DNA from: Candidatus Babeliales bacterium
GTDB taxonomy: Bacteria; Babelota; Babeliae; Babelales; JACPOV01
DNA: 64,000 nucleotides
Assembly: GCA_036260945.1 (NCBI GenBank)
Contig: DATALT010000002.1
Location: forward strand, 186,001-250,000
Direction: 5' to 3'
Position numbers and translations under genes: made by a program. The first letter of the stretch is position 1; every line of letters begins with the position of its first letter. The notes beneath the pieces were generated by a model that was not told the DNA's origin, did not search any database, and was given only the letters and a program-made list of their open reading frames with translations. Positions 26,411 through 35,881 of this stretch are shown here, piece after piece.

Positions 26411-26779
26411 ATGATCCAAAAGCAAACTTATCTCGTGGTTGCAGATAACTCTGGCGCAAAATGGATGCAATGTATTCACGTTGTTGGCAGCACTGGCAAA
26501 AGATTTGCGCGAGTTGGCGATATAATCATTTGTGCGGTGAAAGTTGCAATTCCAGGGGGAATGGTAAAGAAAAGTGAAGTGGTGAGAGCTGTTATAGTGC
26601 GTACCGCTAAAGAAGTTCGTCGTGAAGACGGCAGCTATATTCGATTCGGTGATAACGCAGCTGTTGTTCTAGCAAAAGATAGTCAGGATCCTATTGCGAC
26701 TCGTATTTTTGGTCCTATTGCTCGAGAAGTGCGTAAGGTTTCTACAAAAATTGTTTCCATGGCTCCAGAAGTTGTATAA
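26411..26779 (+). CDS. rplN: 50S ribosomal protein L14
   Basis: 122 residues, exact family length. [21 protein letters not shown], the [26 protein letters not shown] region and [11 protein letters not shown] identify it. L14 takes part in the inter-subunit bridge and is the docking site of RsfS. It lies 27 bases after rpsQ. Confidence 0.97.
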   Translation: MIQKQTYLVVADNSGAKWMQCIHVVGSTGKRFARVGDIIICAVKVAIPGGMVKKSEVVRAVIVRTAKEVRREDGSYIRFGDNAAVVLAKDSQDPIATRIFGPIAREVRKVSTKIVSMAPEVV

Positions 26780-26794
26780 AGGAAGTGCACTTTT

Positions 26795-27106
26795 ATGATG
26801 CGTGTTAAAGAAAAAGATACCGTCGTTATTCTTGGCGGTAAAGACGATGGTAAAAAGGGTAAAGTAATTGAAATTTTACCTAAAAAAGATAAAGTAAAGG
26901 TTAAGGATCTTGGTGTTATAACCAAGCATGCTAAACCAAGAAAACAAGGTGACACTGGTGGCATTAAGCAGCAGGAAGCCTATTTTCATGTATCAAAGGT
27001 AATGCCTGTTTGCACAGCCTGCCATAAAGCAGTTCGAGTCAATGTCAAAACAATGGAAGATGGAACAAGAGTTCGCACTTGCAATAAATGCAAAGAAGCA
27101 TTTTAG
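26795..27106 (+). CDS. rplX: 50S ribosomal protein L24 with a C-terminal zinc ribbon
   Basis: 103 residues. The KOW motif region DTVVILGGKDDGKKGKVIEI is at 8-27, then GVITKHAKPRKQGDTGGI. The C-terminus carries CTACHKAVRV and CNKC, two CxxC pairs that can bind zinc, as in many bacterial L24 proteins. L24 is an assembly initiator at the tunnel exit. It lies 15 bases after rplN. Confidence 0.95.
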   Translation: MMRVKEKDTVVILGGKDDGKKGKVIEILPKKDKVKVKDLGVITKHAKPRKQGDTGGIKQQEAYFHVSKVMPVCTACHKAVRVNVKTMEDGTRVRTCNKCKEAF

Positions 27107-27121
27107 AATTTAAGGGTTTCA

Positions 27122-27679
27122 ATGGCCACAGCTCGTTTAAAAGAGTCATATAATAAAAATATACGTCCTCAGCTTCAGAAAGACCTTGGACTTTCAAATA
27201 TTATGGAAGTTCCAAAGGTTAATAAAATAGTTATTAACGTTGGGGCAAAAGAAGCAGTCTCCGATAGCAAAGTTCTAAAAGTAATTGGCGATTTGATTCA
27301 AGAAATATCGGGCCAAAAACCTGTTAGAACACTTGCACGAACATCAATCGCGGGTTTTAAGATTCGTGAAGGAATGCCGCTTGGTGTTATGGTGACGCTT
27401 CGTGGTGATGTAATGTATAGCTTTCTTGATCGTTTGATTAATTTGGCTTTACCAAAAGTTAAAGACTTTCAAGGAGTTACGCCGAAACTTGATGGCAGAG
27501 GTAACTATAACCTCGGCATTAAGGACGCGACGAGCATTTTTCCTGAAGTCGAAAGTGGCGTTGATACCAAAGCTGTTGGGCTCAATGTAACTATTCAGAC
27601 AACAGCAACATCTGATGAGCACGGATACGCTTTACTAAAAGCGTTTGGTATGCCGTTCCGTCAAACAAATGCGAAATGA
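27122..27679 (+). CDS. rplE: 50S ribosomal protein L5
   Basis: 185 residues, standard. NIMEVPKVNKIVINVGAKEA, GQKPVRTLARTSIAGFKIREGMPLG and FPEVESGVDTKAVGLNVTIQTTA match the family. L5 binds 5S rRNA and forms a bridge with S13. It lies 15 bases after rplX. Confidence 0.97.
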   Translation: MATARLKESYNKNIRPQLQKDLGLSNIMEVPKVNKIVINVGAKEAVSDSKVLKVIGDLIQEISGQKPVRTLARTSIAGFKIREGMPLGVMVTLRGDVMYSFLDRLINLALPKVKDFQGVTPKLDGRGNYNLGIKDATSIFPEVESGVDTKAVGLNVTIQTTATSDEHGYALLKAFGMPFRQTNAK

Positions 27680-27687
27680 GGTAACAC

Positions 27688-27873
27688 ATGGCTCGTAAAG
27701 CGATGATTGAAAAATCAGAAAAAACACCAAAGTTTGCAACAAGACAGCGCAATCGCTGCAAATTGTGTGGCCGACCACGCGCGTTCATGAGAATTTTCAG
27801 CATGTGTCGTATGTGTTTTAGAAAATTGGCGTTGGATGGCGTGCTTCCAGGTGTCAAAAAGGCAAGTTGGTAA
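27688..27873 (+). CDS. rpsN: 30S ribosomal protein S14, short zinc-binding type
   Basis: 61 residues, the type Z form. [20 protein letters not shown] gives two CxxC pairs for a zinc ion, and [18 protein letters not shown] is the standard end. It lies only eight bases after rplE. The zinc-free long form is not present in the window. Confidence 0.97.
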   Translation: MARKAMIEKSEKTPKFATRQRNRCKLCGRPRAFMRIFSMCRMCFRKLALDGVLPGVKKASW

Positions 27874-27896
27874 GGCATCATAAAGGAAATTAAATT

Positions 27897-28292
27897 ATGT
27901 CTATAGATTCAATTGGTGATTTTTTGACGATTATTCGCAACGGAATTGCTCTAGGTAAGCCGTTTGTGGTTGCACCATCCTCGAATATTAAGATGAACGT
28001 TGCCCAAGTTTTGCAGAATGAAGGTTTCATCAGATCTTTTGAAATATTCGATCAAGATGCTGCTCAAAAAAAGATAAAAATTATTTTAAAGTATGTTGAT
28101 GGCGAATCGGTTATTCATGAAATTACGAGAAGAAGCAGACCAGCGCGTCGCTATTACGTAAATTCAAGCAATATTAAACCGATTATCGGAAAATTTGGCA
28201 TCTCAATCCTCACCACCAATAAAGGGATAATGACTGATAAACAAGCAAAAGCATTATCAGTAGGCGGGGAAGTTATCTGCTCTGTTTGGTAG
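27897..28292 (+). CDS. rpsH: 30S ribosomal protein S8
   Basis: 131 residues. DSIGDFLTIIRNGIALGKPFV at the start, RSRPARRYYVNSSNIKPI in the middle, and GISILTTNKGIMTDKQAKAL near the C-terminus match S8, a primary 16S central-domain binder that also represses the spc operon in E. coli. It lies 23 bases after rpsN. Confidence 0.96.
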   Translation: MSIDSIGDFLTIIRNGIALGKPFVVAPSSNIKMNVAQVLQNEGFIRSFEIFDQDAAQKKIKIILKYVDGESVIHEITRRSRPARRYYVNSSNIKPIIGKFGISILTTNKGIMTDKQAKALSVGGEVICSVW

Positions 28293-28303
28293 GAAGGGAA
28301 ACT

Positions 28304-28843
28304 ATGTCTAAGATTGGAAGAAAACCGATATCACTCGAAGGCGTTTCTGTCGAAATTAAAGGAAACGTTGTCGATTACAAAGGTAAAAAATCATCAGGCT
28401 CACATAAGCTGCCAGAAGCATTGAAAGCGGAAATTGCCGACAAGTTTTTAACCATTACTTGCAAGCAGCTGACCCGCGAAAACAAAATGCTTTGGGGCAT
28501 GCATCGTGCGATTTTGGCTAACGAAATTAAAGGCAGTGCCGAAGGTTTCAAGCAAGAAATTAATATTACAGGGTTGGGTTTTAAGGCGGCAGTCTCAGGG
28601 AAAAACATTGTTTTCTCCCTTGGGTATAGCCATAAAATAAATTTTGTTGTTCCTGAAGGTGTTAACGTAACAGCAGATAAAACAGGTCAGTTGGTTACTG
28701 TTGAAGGCCCAGATAAGGAGCTTGTTGGCTTAGTGAGCAGTCAGATTCGCGCATTGAGACCACCTGAGCCGTACAAGGGAACAGGTATTAAGTTGGCTGG
28801 TGAAGTTATTATTCGTAAAGCTGGCAAGACAAAAGCTGCATAA
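28304..28843 (+). CDS. rplF: 50S ribosomal protein L6
   Basis: 179 residues from ATG 28304, with GGAAGGG upstream; a GTG-type start inside rpsH is less likely. SKIGRKPISLEGVSVEIKG, the LGFKAAVSGKNIVFSLGYSH repeat and RPPEPYKGTGIKLAGEVIIRKAGK are typical. L6 lies near the sarcin-ricin loop. Confidence 0.97.
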   Translation: MSKIGRKPISLEGVSVEIKGNVVDYKGKKSSGSHKLPEALKAEIADKFLTITCKQLTRENKMLWGMHRAILANEIKGSAEGFKQEINITGLGFKAAVSGKNIVFSLGYSHKINFVVPEGVNVTADKTGQLVTVEGPDKELVGLVSSQIRALRPPEPYKGTGIKLAGEVIIRKAGKTKAA

Positions 28844-28862
28844 TTGAACATAGGGAATTAAC

Positions 28863-29216
28863 GTGTCGATCGTAAGAAAATTAGCGCTCAGAAAAGAAAA
28901 GCGTGCTCTTAGAGTTAGAAAATCGGTAAAGGGCAGTGGATTGCCACGCGCAACAGTATTTAGAAGCGCGAGCCATATTTATGGACAAATTATTGATGAT
29001 GTCGCTGGTAAGACGCTCGTTAGCTGTTCATCGTTAGAACTAAAAACGCTCAAAGGCGATAAGTCAGAAGTGGCAAAGGCAGTAGGGTTAGAATTGGCCA
29101 AGCGTGCTGTTAGCAAGGGTGTTGATCGCGTTGCGTTCGATCGCGGATCATTCTTGTATCACGGGCGCGTTAAGGCGCTCGCTGATGGTATGCGTGAAGG
29201 TGGATTGAGCTTATAA
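28863..29216 (+). CDS. rplR: 50S ribosomal protein L18
   Basis: 117 residues with a GTG start. [45 protein letters not shown] (in pieces) and [17 protein letters not shown] match L18, which brings 5S rRNA to the large subunit. It lies 19 bases after rplF. Confidence 0.96.
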   Translation: MSIVRKLALRKEKRALRVRKSVKGSGLPRATVFRSASHIYGQIIDDVAGKTLVSCSSLELKTLKGDKSEVAKAVGLELAKRAVSKGVDRVAFDRGSFLYHGRVKALADGMREGGLSL

Positions 29217-29234
29217 GATTTAGATAGGAACTAG

Positions 29235-29750
29235 ATGGCACAAGAGCGTAAAGAAAAAGTATTTGTTGATTCGGTCGTGAGTGTTCGCAGAGTAACTAAG
29301 GTTACTAAGGGCGGTAAGAGATTTTCATTCTCAGCATTCGTTGTATCGGGTGATCAAGAAGGAAGTGTTGGCATTGGAACAGGAAGCAGCCGCGAGGTTT
29401 CAAGTGCAATTGCTAAAGCAACCACAAAGGCGCGTCGTTCAATGTTTAGCATTCCAGTTCGTAGCACGACCATTCCTTATGATGTGATGGGTAAGCATGG
29501 TGCAAGCCGTGTTGTTCTCAAATCAGCATGCAAAGGTACGGGCGTTATTGCGGGTGGAGCAGTTCGCGCGATTATGAAGGCGGCAGGCGTTGAAGATATT
29601 CTTGCCAAATCACTTGGTTCTTCAAACAAGCAAAACGTAGTTAAAGCTACTTTGAATGCACTCGCTAAACTTCGTACGTTGAATCAAATCACGAAGTTAA
29701 GAGGCAAAACAGCTAAAGAAATAATGAAGGGCAGTCATGTTTCAGCTTAA
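29235..29750 (+). CDS. rpsE: 30S ribosomal protein S5
   Basis: 171 residues. The double-stranded-RNA-binding N-domain has VRRVTKVTKGGKRFSFSAFVV and GSVGIGTGSSREVSSAI, and the C-domain has GTGVIAGGAVRAIMKAAGVEDILAKSLGS. S5 affects decoding accuracy. rplO starts inside its last codons with a 14-base overlap, so there is no space for rpmD, which normally lies between them. Confidence 0.97.
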   Translation: MAQERKEKVFVDSVVSVRRVTKVTKGGKRFSFSAFVVSGDQEGSVGIGTGSSREVSSAIAKATTKARRSMFSIPVRSTTIPYDVMGKHGASRVVLKSACKGTGVIAGGAVRAIMKAAGVEDILAKSLGSSNKQNVVKATLNALAKLRTLNQITKLRGKTAKEIMKGSHVSA

Positions 29751-30183
29751 TGAATTGACACCATTAGTTAAAAAAAGAAAACGTGTTGGTCGTGGTGGTA
29801 GCCGCGGTGGAACATCTGGCAAAGGTCATAAAGGTCAGAAAGCAAGAACCGGTGGCAAATCTAAGGTAAGAACCGCTTTTGAAGGTGGCCAAATGCCTTT
29901 GACCCGCCGTTTGCCTAAACGCGGATTTAATAATTATAATTTCGCAAATAAATTTGAAATCGTGAATATTGGTACGCTAGAAGAGCGTTGTGAAGCTGGT
30001 GATCAAGTAACAAGAGAAATGCTGACCAAAGAAGGCGTTGTTCTTGGAAAATCACCAATTAAATTGCTCGCTGGCGGTACTCTTTCTAAAAAATTAGTTG
30101 TTCATGTTCACGCAGCAAGCAAAGCAGCAATTGAAATGATTGAAGCGGTTGGTGGTAAGGTTGAACTAGTAAAGGAGATTTGA
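29737..30183 (+). CDS. rplO: 50S ribosomal protein L15
   Basis: 148 residues. The glycine/arginine-rich N-terminal extension KRVGRGGSRGGTSGKGHKGQ and GGQMPLTRRLPKRGFNN identify it. The C-terminal globular domain has VHVHAASKAAIEMIEAVGGKVELV. It overlaps rpsE by 14 bases and is followed by secY after four. Confidence 0.97.
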   Translation: MFQLNELTPLVKKRKRVGRGGSRGGTSGKGHKGQKARTGGKSKVRTAFEGGQMPLTRRLPKRGFNNYNFANKFEIVNIGTLEERCEAGDQVTREMLTKEGVVLGKSPIKLLAGGTLSKKLVVHVHAASKAAIEMIEAVGGKVELVKEI

Positions 30184-30187
30184 GGTA

Positions 30188-31501
30188 GTGGTCATCTTAA
30201 AGAACTTTAAAAACATTTTTCTGATTCCTGAACTCAGAAAAAAGATCCTTTTTACCCTTGGAGTTCTGATAATTGATCGACTTGGTACCTACATTCCGGT
30301 AATCGGAGTGAATGTGCCTATGCTTGGTGAGCATATGAAGCGAGCAACAGGGGTTGGTGGTTTATTAAGCTATTTGGATGTTTTTTCTGGCGGCGCATTG
30401 AGCAAGTCAACGCTTTTTGCCCTCGGGATAATGCCTTATATTACTGCTTCAATTATGATGCAGATGCTTGGCATGACGGTGCCTTATTTTGAGCAATTGC
30501 TCAAAGAAGGTGAGTATGGCAAAAAAATCATTAATCAGTACACACGTTATCTAGCGATTGGCTTAAGTATTATGTATAGCTACGGCTATGCAGTTTACTT
30601 AGAAAGTGCCAACTTGGCGTTTACGCCAGGATGGGGCTTCAGGTTGATGTTTGTACTTTCTTTAACTGTTGGATCTCTTTTTGTGATGTGGTTAGGCGAT
30701 CAAATCTCGCTTTTCGGCATTGGCAACGGGAGCTCTATGATCGTTTTTGCTGGTATCGTTTCACGGTTTCCTGAATATATTATCAAGACCAAGGCGCTTG
30801 TTGATATTGGAACCATGGAGATGTGGCAAGCAATTCTTATTTTGCTTATTTTTGTTTTGATCACTGCGTGTATCGTCTATCTTGAAAAAGGTGAACGAAA
30901 AGTGCCAGTTCAGTATGCGCGGCGTATTATCGGCCAGCGTATGTACGGCGGTCAAAGCACCTATATACCGTTTAAGATCAATACTGCAGGGATTATGCCC
31001 GTAATCTTAGCATCTTCTGTACTTCAATTGCCCGCGACGTTAGCAGTGATGCTTTCTTCTCGTCATGATATCTTCAGAAAATTTGCTGAGATGATCGCAC
31101 CTGGCGCAGTATTATTTAACGTTATTGAATTTGTTCTTATCGTATTCTTCTCGTTCTTTTATACTGCTTTGGTATTCAATCCGGAAGAATTAGCTGACAA
31201 TATTAAAAAGAGTGGTGGGTATATTCTTGGAATACGCCCAGGTAAACAAACAGCAGATTTTTTTAACTACATTCTCAATAGAATTGGGCTTGTAGGCGCA
31301 ATCTATCTAGCTTGCTTAGCGCTCCTTCCAAATTTTATGTACATGCTTTTTAAGATGCCATTCTATCTAGGTGGAACGTCCCTTTTAATTGTAGTTGGTG
31401 TTGCACTTGAAACATCGGCACAAATTGAATCGTACCTTATTGAACATCGTTATGAAGGTTTTTTAACATCAGGTAGACTCAAAAGCAGGATAGCGCGGTG
31501 A
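30188..31501 (+). CDS. secY: protein translocase subunit SecY
   Basis: 437 residues with 10 membrane segments. The GTG start is preceded by AAGGAG. IIDRLGTYIPVIGVNVPML (first segment and plug region), ALGIMPYITASIMMQML (about 75-91), GNGSSMIVFAGIVSRFP and the long cytoplasmic loop ERKVPVQYARRIIGQRMYGGQSTYIPFKIN are intact. It forms the protein-conducting channel used by the exported proteins described elsewhere in the window. adk overlaps its end by four bases. Confidence 0.98.
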   Translation: MVILKNFKNIFLIPELRKKILFTLGVLIIDRLGTYIPVIGVNVPMLGEHMKRATGVGGLLSYLDVFSGGALSKSTLFALGIMPYITASIMMQMLGMTVPYFEQLLKEGEYGKKIINQYTRYLAIGLSIMYSYGYAVYLESANLAFTPGWGFRLMFVLSLTVGSLFVMWLGDQISLFGIGNGSSMIVFAGIVSRFPEYIIKTKALVDIGTMEMWQAILILLIFVLITACIVYLEKGERKVPVQYARRIIGQRMYGGQSTYIPFKINTAGIMPVILASSVLQLPATLAVMLSSRHDIFRKFAEMIAPGAVLFNVIEFVLIVFFSFFYTALVFNPEELADNIKKSGGYILGIRPGKQTADFFNYILNRIGLVGAIYLACLALLPNFMYMLFKMPFYLGGTSLLIVVGVALETSAQIESYLIEHRYEGFLTSGRLKSRIAR

Positions 31502-32184
31502 ACAGCCAGAAAGAGTTGATAGTTTTCATTGGCCCCCCCGGGGCGGGTAAGGGCTCTTTATCGCAGCTATGCGTTGATGAGTTGGGATGGGTTCAGCTAT
31601 CAACCGGATTTCTTTGCAGAAAACACATTGCAGCAGGCACTCAAATCGGCCAGGAAATAGATTTTTCCATTAAATCTGGTAAATTAGTGGAAGATCGGCT
31701 CATCGTGAGTATGGTTGAGCAGTGGTTGCTTGAGCAAATTGACCAACAATCAGGGGTTATCTTAGATGGTTTTCCTCGAAGTGTTTTTCAAGCGCAAGCG
31801 CTCGATGAAATTTTGAAAAAGTACGAATCTAAATTGAACTTCAAGCTCGTAAAGCTGGCGGTTTCTGATGAAATACTCATCGATCGCCTAGCAGCTCGAT
31901 TTGTTTGTGAAAATAAAGATTGCCAAACGGTATATTCAGCAGCTCAGGATGCGCTTAAGCCTAAAGAGGCGGGAATTTGTGATCGTTGTTCTAGCAAATT
32001 AATTCGCCGATCTGATGACGGCGGTAATGTTGTTAAAGAGCGACTGAAAGCTTATCATGGCTATGCAAAGCCGCTTATAGAATATTATGAGCAGCAAGGA
32101 AAGCATATTGCCCAGCTTGATGTGGAAAAGCCATTGGATGAGGTGTTTGTAGATTTAAAAAACGCGCTTTATGGATATCGATGA
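31498..32184 (+). CDS. adk: adenylate kinase with zinc-type LID
   Basis: 228 residues, GTG start in a GTGA overlap with secY. P-loop GPPGAGKGSLSQL at 12-24, LDGFPRSVFQAQAL for AMP binding, and RRSDDGGNVVKERLKAYH. The LID has CENKDC and CDRC, four cysteines that probably bind zinc, although the first pair has spacing C-x4-C instead of C-x2-C. The enzyme interconverts ATP + AMP and 2 ADP. In an organism with an ATP/ADP translocase it remains needed for AMP recycling. Confidence 0.95.
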   Translation: MNSQKELIVFIGPPGAGKGSLSQLCVDELGWVQLSTGFLCRKHIAAGTQIGQEIDFSIKSGKLVEDRLIVSMVEQWLLEQIDQQSGVILDGFPRSVFQAQALDEILKKYESKLNFKLVKLAVSDEILIDRLAARFVCENKDCQTVYSAAQDALKPKEAGICDRCSSKLIRRSDDGGNVVKERLKAYHGYAKPLIEYYEQQGKHIAQLDVEKPLDEVFVDLKNALYGYR

Positions 32185-32936
32185 TAACTATTAAGAATAA
32201 AGTCGCTATCCAAAAGATGCAGACTGCAGGTGCATTTTTAGCCGAAATTTTTCATGAGCTTAACCAAGTGGTAAGTGCAGGAAAAAAAACGCTTGAAATC
32301 GATGCGTGGATTGCAGCGCAGTTAAGCAAGCGGTCGATGGTTTCGGCAACTAAGGGTTACAAGGGATATAAGCATTCAAGTTGCATCTCAGTAAACGATG
32401 AAGTTGTGCATGGAATACCAGGCACGCGAGTTATAGAAACTGGTGATTTAGTAAAAGTTGACATTTGTGCTTCGTGGAAGGGCTATTGTGCCGATGCAGC
32501 GCGTCCCTATTTTGTAGGGAAAATGCCTGCCGACATAGAGAAACTCCTTCACGTAGCGCTCGGCTCGTTAGATAAAGGAATTGCTCAAGCGAAAGCTGGC
32601 AATAAACTTACCGATATTTCGCATGCGATACAAAGCGAAGTTGAAGTTCACGGGTTTGGCGTCGTTCGTGATTTTGCGGGTCATGGTATTGGTAAGCATA
32701 TGCACGAAGATCCTGAGATTTTAAACTACGGTGCTCCCGGTAGGGGGCCAGTTTTGCGTCCAGGAATGACGTTTGCGCTAGAACCAATGATCACACAGGG
32801 TAGCTACGAAGTGTACGTTACGCACGATACGTGGACAGTGAAAACGAAAGATAAAAGTTTGGCGGCTCATATCGAAGATACCGTTTTGGTTACCGAGAGC
32901 GAACCGCTTATATTAACGAGACTTCGGTCTTATTAA
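32181..32936 (+). CDS. map: type I methionine aminopeptidase
   Basis: 251 residues. Metal ligands: both Asp in [19 protein letters not shown], His in [12 protein letters not shown], Glu in TFALEPMI and Glu in [26 protein letters not shown] holds the substrate His. It removes the initiator Met from new proteins. The start is in an ATGA overlap with adk. The secY-adk-map-infA order is the common one. Confidence 0.97.
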   Translation: MITIKNKVAIQKMQTAGAFLAEIFHELNQVVSAGKKTLEIDAWIAAQLSKRSMVSATKGYKGYKHSSCISVNDEVVHGIPGTRVIETGDLVKVDICASWKGYCADAARPYFVGKMPADIEKLLHVALGSLDKGIAQAKAGNKLTDISHAIQSEVEVHGFGVVRDFAGHGIGKHMHEDPEILNYGAPGRGPVLRPGMTFALEPMITQGSYEVYVTHDTWTVKTKDKSLAAHIEDTVLVTESEPLILTRLRSY

Positions 32937-32943
32937 GGGTGGT

Positions 32944-33171
32944 ATGAAACAGAAGAAAGAAGACGTAATCCGTGTTGATGGGATTGTAAAAGAGACATTG
33001 CCAAATGCAATGTTTCGCGTTGAAATCGAAGGTGGGCACGTGGTGCTTGGCCATGTTTCGGGTAAGATGAGAATGCACTATATTAAAATTCTGCCTGGGG
33101 ACAAAGTCGCTCTTGAGCTTTCTCCGTACGATTTGAACCGCGGTAGGATTACGTTACGTTATAAAAATTAA
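32944..33171 (+). CDS. infA: translation initiation factor IF-1
   Basis: 75 residues, a single OB fold. [40 protein letters not shown] and [15 protein letters not shown] are the family signatures. IF-1 occupies the 30S A site during initiation. It lies seven bases after map. Confidence 0.97.
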   Translation: MKQKKEDVIRVDGIVKETLPNAMFRVEIEGGHVVLGHVSGKMRMHYIKILPGDKVALELSPYDLNRGRITLRYKN

Positions 33172-33202
33172 TACAACACCGCATTGTTGAGAGGTATATG
33201 CA

Positions 33203-33319
33203 ATGAAAGTGAGGACATCGGTTAAGAAAGTATGTTCAAACTGTCGGGTAGTAAAGCGAAAACGAACTGTAAGAATTATTTGTGAAAAGAACCCAAGGCA
33301 TAAACAACGTCAAGGCTAA
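33203..33319 (+). CDS. rpmJ: 50S ribosomal protein L36, zinc-binding form
   Basis: 38 residues: starts [20 protein letters not shown] and ends RHKQRQG. The zinc ligands C-x2-C-x12-C-x4-H are complete. It lies in the expected place between infA (31 bases) and rpsM (35 bases). Confidence 0.96.
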   Translation: MKVRTSVKKVCSNCRVVKRKRTVRIICEKNPRHKQRQG

Positions 33320-33354
33320 TAGGGCTCTACGTATTTTTAAAAAGGATTTTTCAA

Positions 33355-33744
33355 ATGGCACGAATCGAAGGTGTTAATTTGCCCCCAAAAAAACGAATTG
33401 AATATGGGCTTACCTATGTTTTCGGAATTGGGTTGAAAACATCACGCGATATTTTGGGAAAACTCAAAATTAATTTAGATACGCGTGTAAAAGATCTATC
33501 GAACGAACAAGTGGCATCGATTTCTAAAGAAGTTTCTCAGAACTATAAAGCTGAGGGTGAACTTCGCAAAGAAATTATGTTGAACATTCGACGTCTTCAA
33601 GAGATTGGATCTTATCGTGGCTCTCGCCATAAGAAGGGATTGCCAGTAAGGGGGCAACGCACTCGAACCAATGCGCGTACTCGCAAGGGACCTCGTAAAG
33701 CAGGAAGTGCTATTGCATTGAAACGTCAGGTAACGAAGAAGTAA
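33355..33744 (+). CDS. rpsM: 30S ribosomal protein S13
   Basis: 129 residues. [26 protein letters not shown] in segments, then [30 protein letters not shown], whose basic tail reaches the P-site tRNA. The tail is somewhat longer than usual. S13 forms the bridge to L5. Confidence 0.97.
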   Translation: MARIEGVNLPPKKRIEYGLTYVFGIGLKTSRDILGKLKINLDTRVKDLSNEQVASISKEVSQNYKAEGELRKEIMLNIRRLQEIGSYRGSRHKKGLPVRGQRTRTNARTRKGPRKAGSAIALKRQVTKK

Positions 33745-33771
33745 TTAAAATCAATAGGATTTAAAAGTAGC

Positions 33772-34155
33772 ATGGCTTACAAAAAAAAGACTAAAAAAGT
33801 AAAACGTCAAGTTACCTCTGCTATTGCGCATGTAAAATCAAGTTTTAATAATACGTTAGTCTCTATTACTACTCAAGATGGTGATGTACTACTTTGTGGT
33901 AGTGCAGGAAGACTTGGATTTAAAGGTTCCCGTAAAGGAACTCCCTATGCGGCGACTCAGGTTGGATCATTGCTTGCAAAAGATATGATGGGTATGGGGA
34001 TTAAAGAAGTAGAAGTTAATATGCAAGGACCTGGTTCTGGCCGCGACTCAGTTGTTCGATCACTGCAAGCAGCAGGAATGAACGTTACTGTATTGCGCGA
34101 TGTTACTCCGTTGCCTCATAACGGATGCCGTCCAGCCAAAAAACGCCGTGTATAA
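33772..34155 (+). CDS. rpsK: 30S ribosomal protein S11
   Basis: 127 residues. [42 protein letters not shown] and [41 protein letters not shown] (in parts) are diagnostic. S11 shapes the platform near the mRNA exit. It lies 27 bases after rpsM. Confidence 0.97.
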   Translation: MAYKKKTKKVKRQVTSAIAHVKSSFNNTLVSITTQDGDVLLCGSAGRLGFKGSRKGTPYAATQVGSLLAKDMMGMGIKEVEVNMQGPGSGRDSVVRSLQAAGMNVTVLRDVTPLPHNGCRPAKKRRV

Positions 34156-34199
34156 CCTGATTAGCAGTAAATGTGGGTTAGTGATCATATAGGGAAACT

Positions 34200-34751
34200 A
34201 TGAAAATTAAAGCGACAACCAAACTTCAAGATCAATCGGAACGATCTACCAAGCGAAATGCTTCAGAATATGGCAGACAGCTTGCAGAAAAACAAAAAGT
34301 AAAACGTACGTACGGAGTAGCTGAGCGTCAATTTAAACGCTTTTTTACTATCGCGACAAAGAGTAAGGAAGCAACAGGCGCTGCGCTTTTGTCTCTCCTT
34401 GAGCGACGTCTTGATAACGTAATCTATCGTTTGAAGCTTTCTGTTTCGCGTGCACAAGCGCGTCAAATTATTGTGCATGGCCATATTTTGGTTAATGGCA
34501 AAAAAGTATATTCGCCAGCATACCTTGTTGAATTAAACGATATTATTTCGTTAGCTCCTCAAGTTGTTGAGAAAAAGGCTGCGTTTGTAGAACAAGTAGT
34601 TGATAAACGTTTGAAAATTGGTATCAAAGTTCCTGAGTGGTTGGAGCTAGAAAAGAATGATCGTAAAGGACGCGTATTGCGTTTCCCTGTGCGTTCAGAT
34701 ATTCAGCAACCAGTGGAAGAACACTTGATTGTTGAGTTGTATTCTAAATAA
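34200..34751 (+). CDS. rpsD: 30S ribosomal protein S4 with short N-terminus
   Basis: 183 residues. The core is clear: ASEYGRQLAEKQKVKRTYGV (21-40), LERRLDNVIYRLKLSVSRAQARQIIVHGHI with the S4 RNA-binding domain, and the C-terminal EEHLIVELYSK. In E. coli the SDYG motif lies near residue 49, here at 22, so about 27 residues are missing from the N-terminal segment that carries the first 16S contacts. An in-frame TGA at 34182-34184 rules out a longer start. S4 is a primary assembly protein and an operon repressor in E. coli. Confidence 0.94.
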   Translation: MKIKATTKLQDQSERSTKRNASEYGRQLAEKQKVKRTYGVAERQFKRFFTIATKSKEATGAALLSLLERRLDNVIYRLKLSVSRAQARQIIVHGHILVNGKKVYSPAYLVELNDIISLAPQVVEKKAAFVEQVVDKRLKIGIKVPEWLELEKNDRKGRVLRFPVRSDIQQPVEEHLIVELYSK

Positions 34752-34811
34752 TGCCAACGGGCTAGTGAATGCATAGTTTGTAAAGACAGAGCAATACGGG
34801 TAGGGAGAATC

Positions 34812-35858
34812 ATGAATAAGAAGGTGTATAAACCTCTCATCATTCCACGATTGACGTGGGACAAAAAGACGTTGACCAGCAACTATGGCGAGCTTGTTGC
34901 GCAACCATTGGAACCCGGATTTGGGATCACTTTGGGTAACGCAATCCGACGTGTATTGCTTGGTGCAGTAGAAGGGTCAGCGATCACTGCTGTGGTTATT
35001 AAAGGCGTGAACAATGAGTTCACCGCATTGCCAGGCGTTGTTGAAGATACGATGCAACTTGTTCTCAATATTAAAGAGATCGTTGTTCGTAACAAAGAGG
35101 GCGTACCGGGAATGATGCGTTTGAACGCAGAAGGTGAAGGCGCGATTAAAGTTAGCGATATCAAAACGGATAGTCACATTGAATTGGTTAATAAAGATCA
35201 CGTTATTGCGCATTTGGCGCCGCGTGGAAAGTTAGAAATCGAATTCTTTGTAGAAGCTGGCCGTGGCTATCGTCCTGCGCAATGGCCTGAAGATAAGCCG
35301 CTGCAAGAAGATGGTAAAATTTATATGGATGCGATGTTCTCGCCAGTACGTCAAGTTACGTTCGAAATCGAAAAGACGCGTGTTGGTAAAGAAATCGATT
35401 ACGATAAATTGACACTGAAGATTCATACTGATGGTTCAGAAAATCCGCTCGATGTATTGCACTATGCAGTTTCTGTACTTCGTACGCAGCTTGAACACTT
35501 CTTGGCAAGCGCTGAAATTCCGTTTAATGAAATTTCAATTATGCCGCATGAAGAAAAAGGGCACAAAGCAATCGAAGCGATCGATTTAGGACTTAAAGGA
35601 ATTTCTCCTGAATTTTTGCTCAAACCGATTGATGAACTTGAATTATCGGTACGCGCGCACAACTGCTTAATTAATGCAGGAAAAAAACGCGTTCTTGATA
35701 TCGTACGTATGTCGGAAGACGAAGTACTCAAGATCAAAAACTTTGGTCGCAAATCTGCTAGCGAAGTGAAAGAAAGCCTCAAGACGTATGGCCTTTCATT
35801 TGGTACGAATATTAGCGAAGATGACGTCAAACGACTCATCAAGCACAGTGAAGAGTAA
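34812..35858 (+). CDS. rpoA: RNA polymerase subunit alpha
   Basis: 348 residues with both domains. N-terminal domain: LEPGFGITLGNAIRRVLLGAVEGSAI (in pieces, about 30-57), needed for dimerisation. C-terminal domain after about residue 265: ELELSVRAHNCLINAGKKRVLDI and LKIKNFGRKSASEVKESLKTYGLSFG, which contacts UP elements and activators. It is preceded by 60 bases of leader with AGGGAG. Slightly longer than E. coli alpha (329). Confidence 0.98.
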   Translation: MNKKVYKPLIIPRLTWDKKTLTSNYGELVAQPLEPGFGITLGNAIRRVLLGAVEGSAITAVVIKGVNNEFTALPGVVEDTMQLVLNIKEIVVRNKEGVPGMMRLNAEGEGAIKVSDIKTDSHIELVNKDHVIAHLAPRGKLEIEFFVEAGRGYRPAQWPEDKPLQEDGKIYMDAMFSPVRQVTFEIEKTRVGKEIDYDKLTLKIHTDGSENPLDVLHYAVSVLRTQLEHFLASAEIPFNEISIMPHEEKGHKAIEAIDLGLKGISPEFLLKPIDELELSVRAHNCLINAGKKRVLDIVRMSEDEVLKIKNFGRKSASEVKESLKTYGLSFGTNISEDDVKRLIKHSEE

Positions 35859-35881
35859 AAAACGTAAAACCGGGTGCTGCT

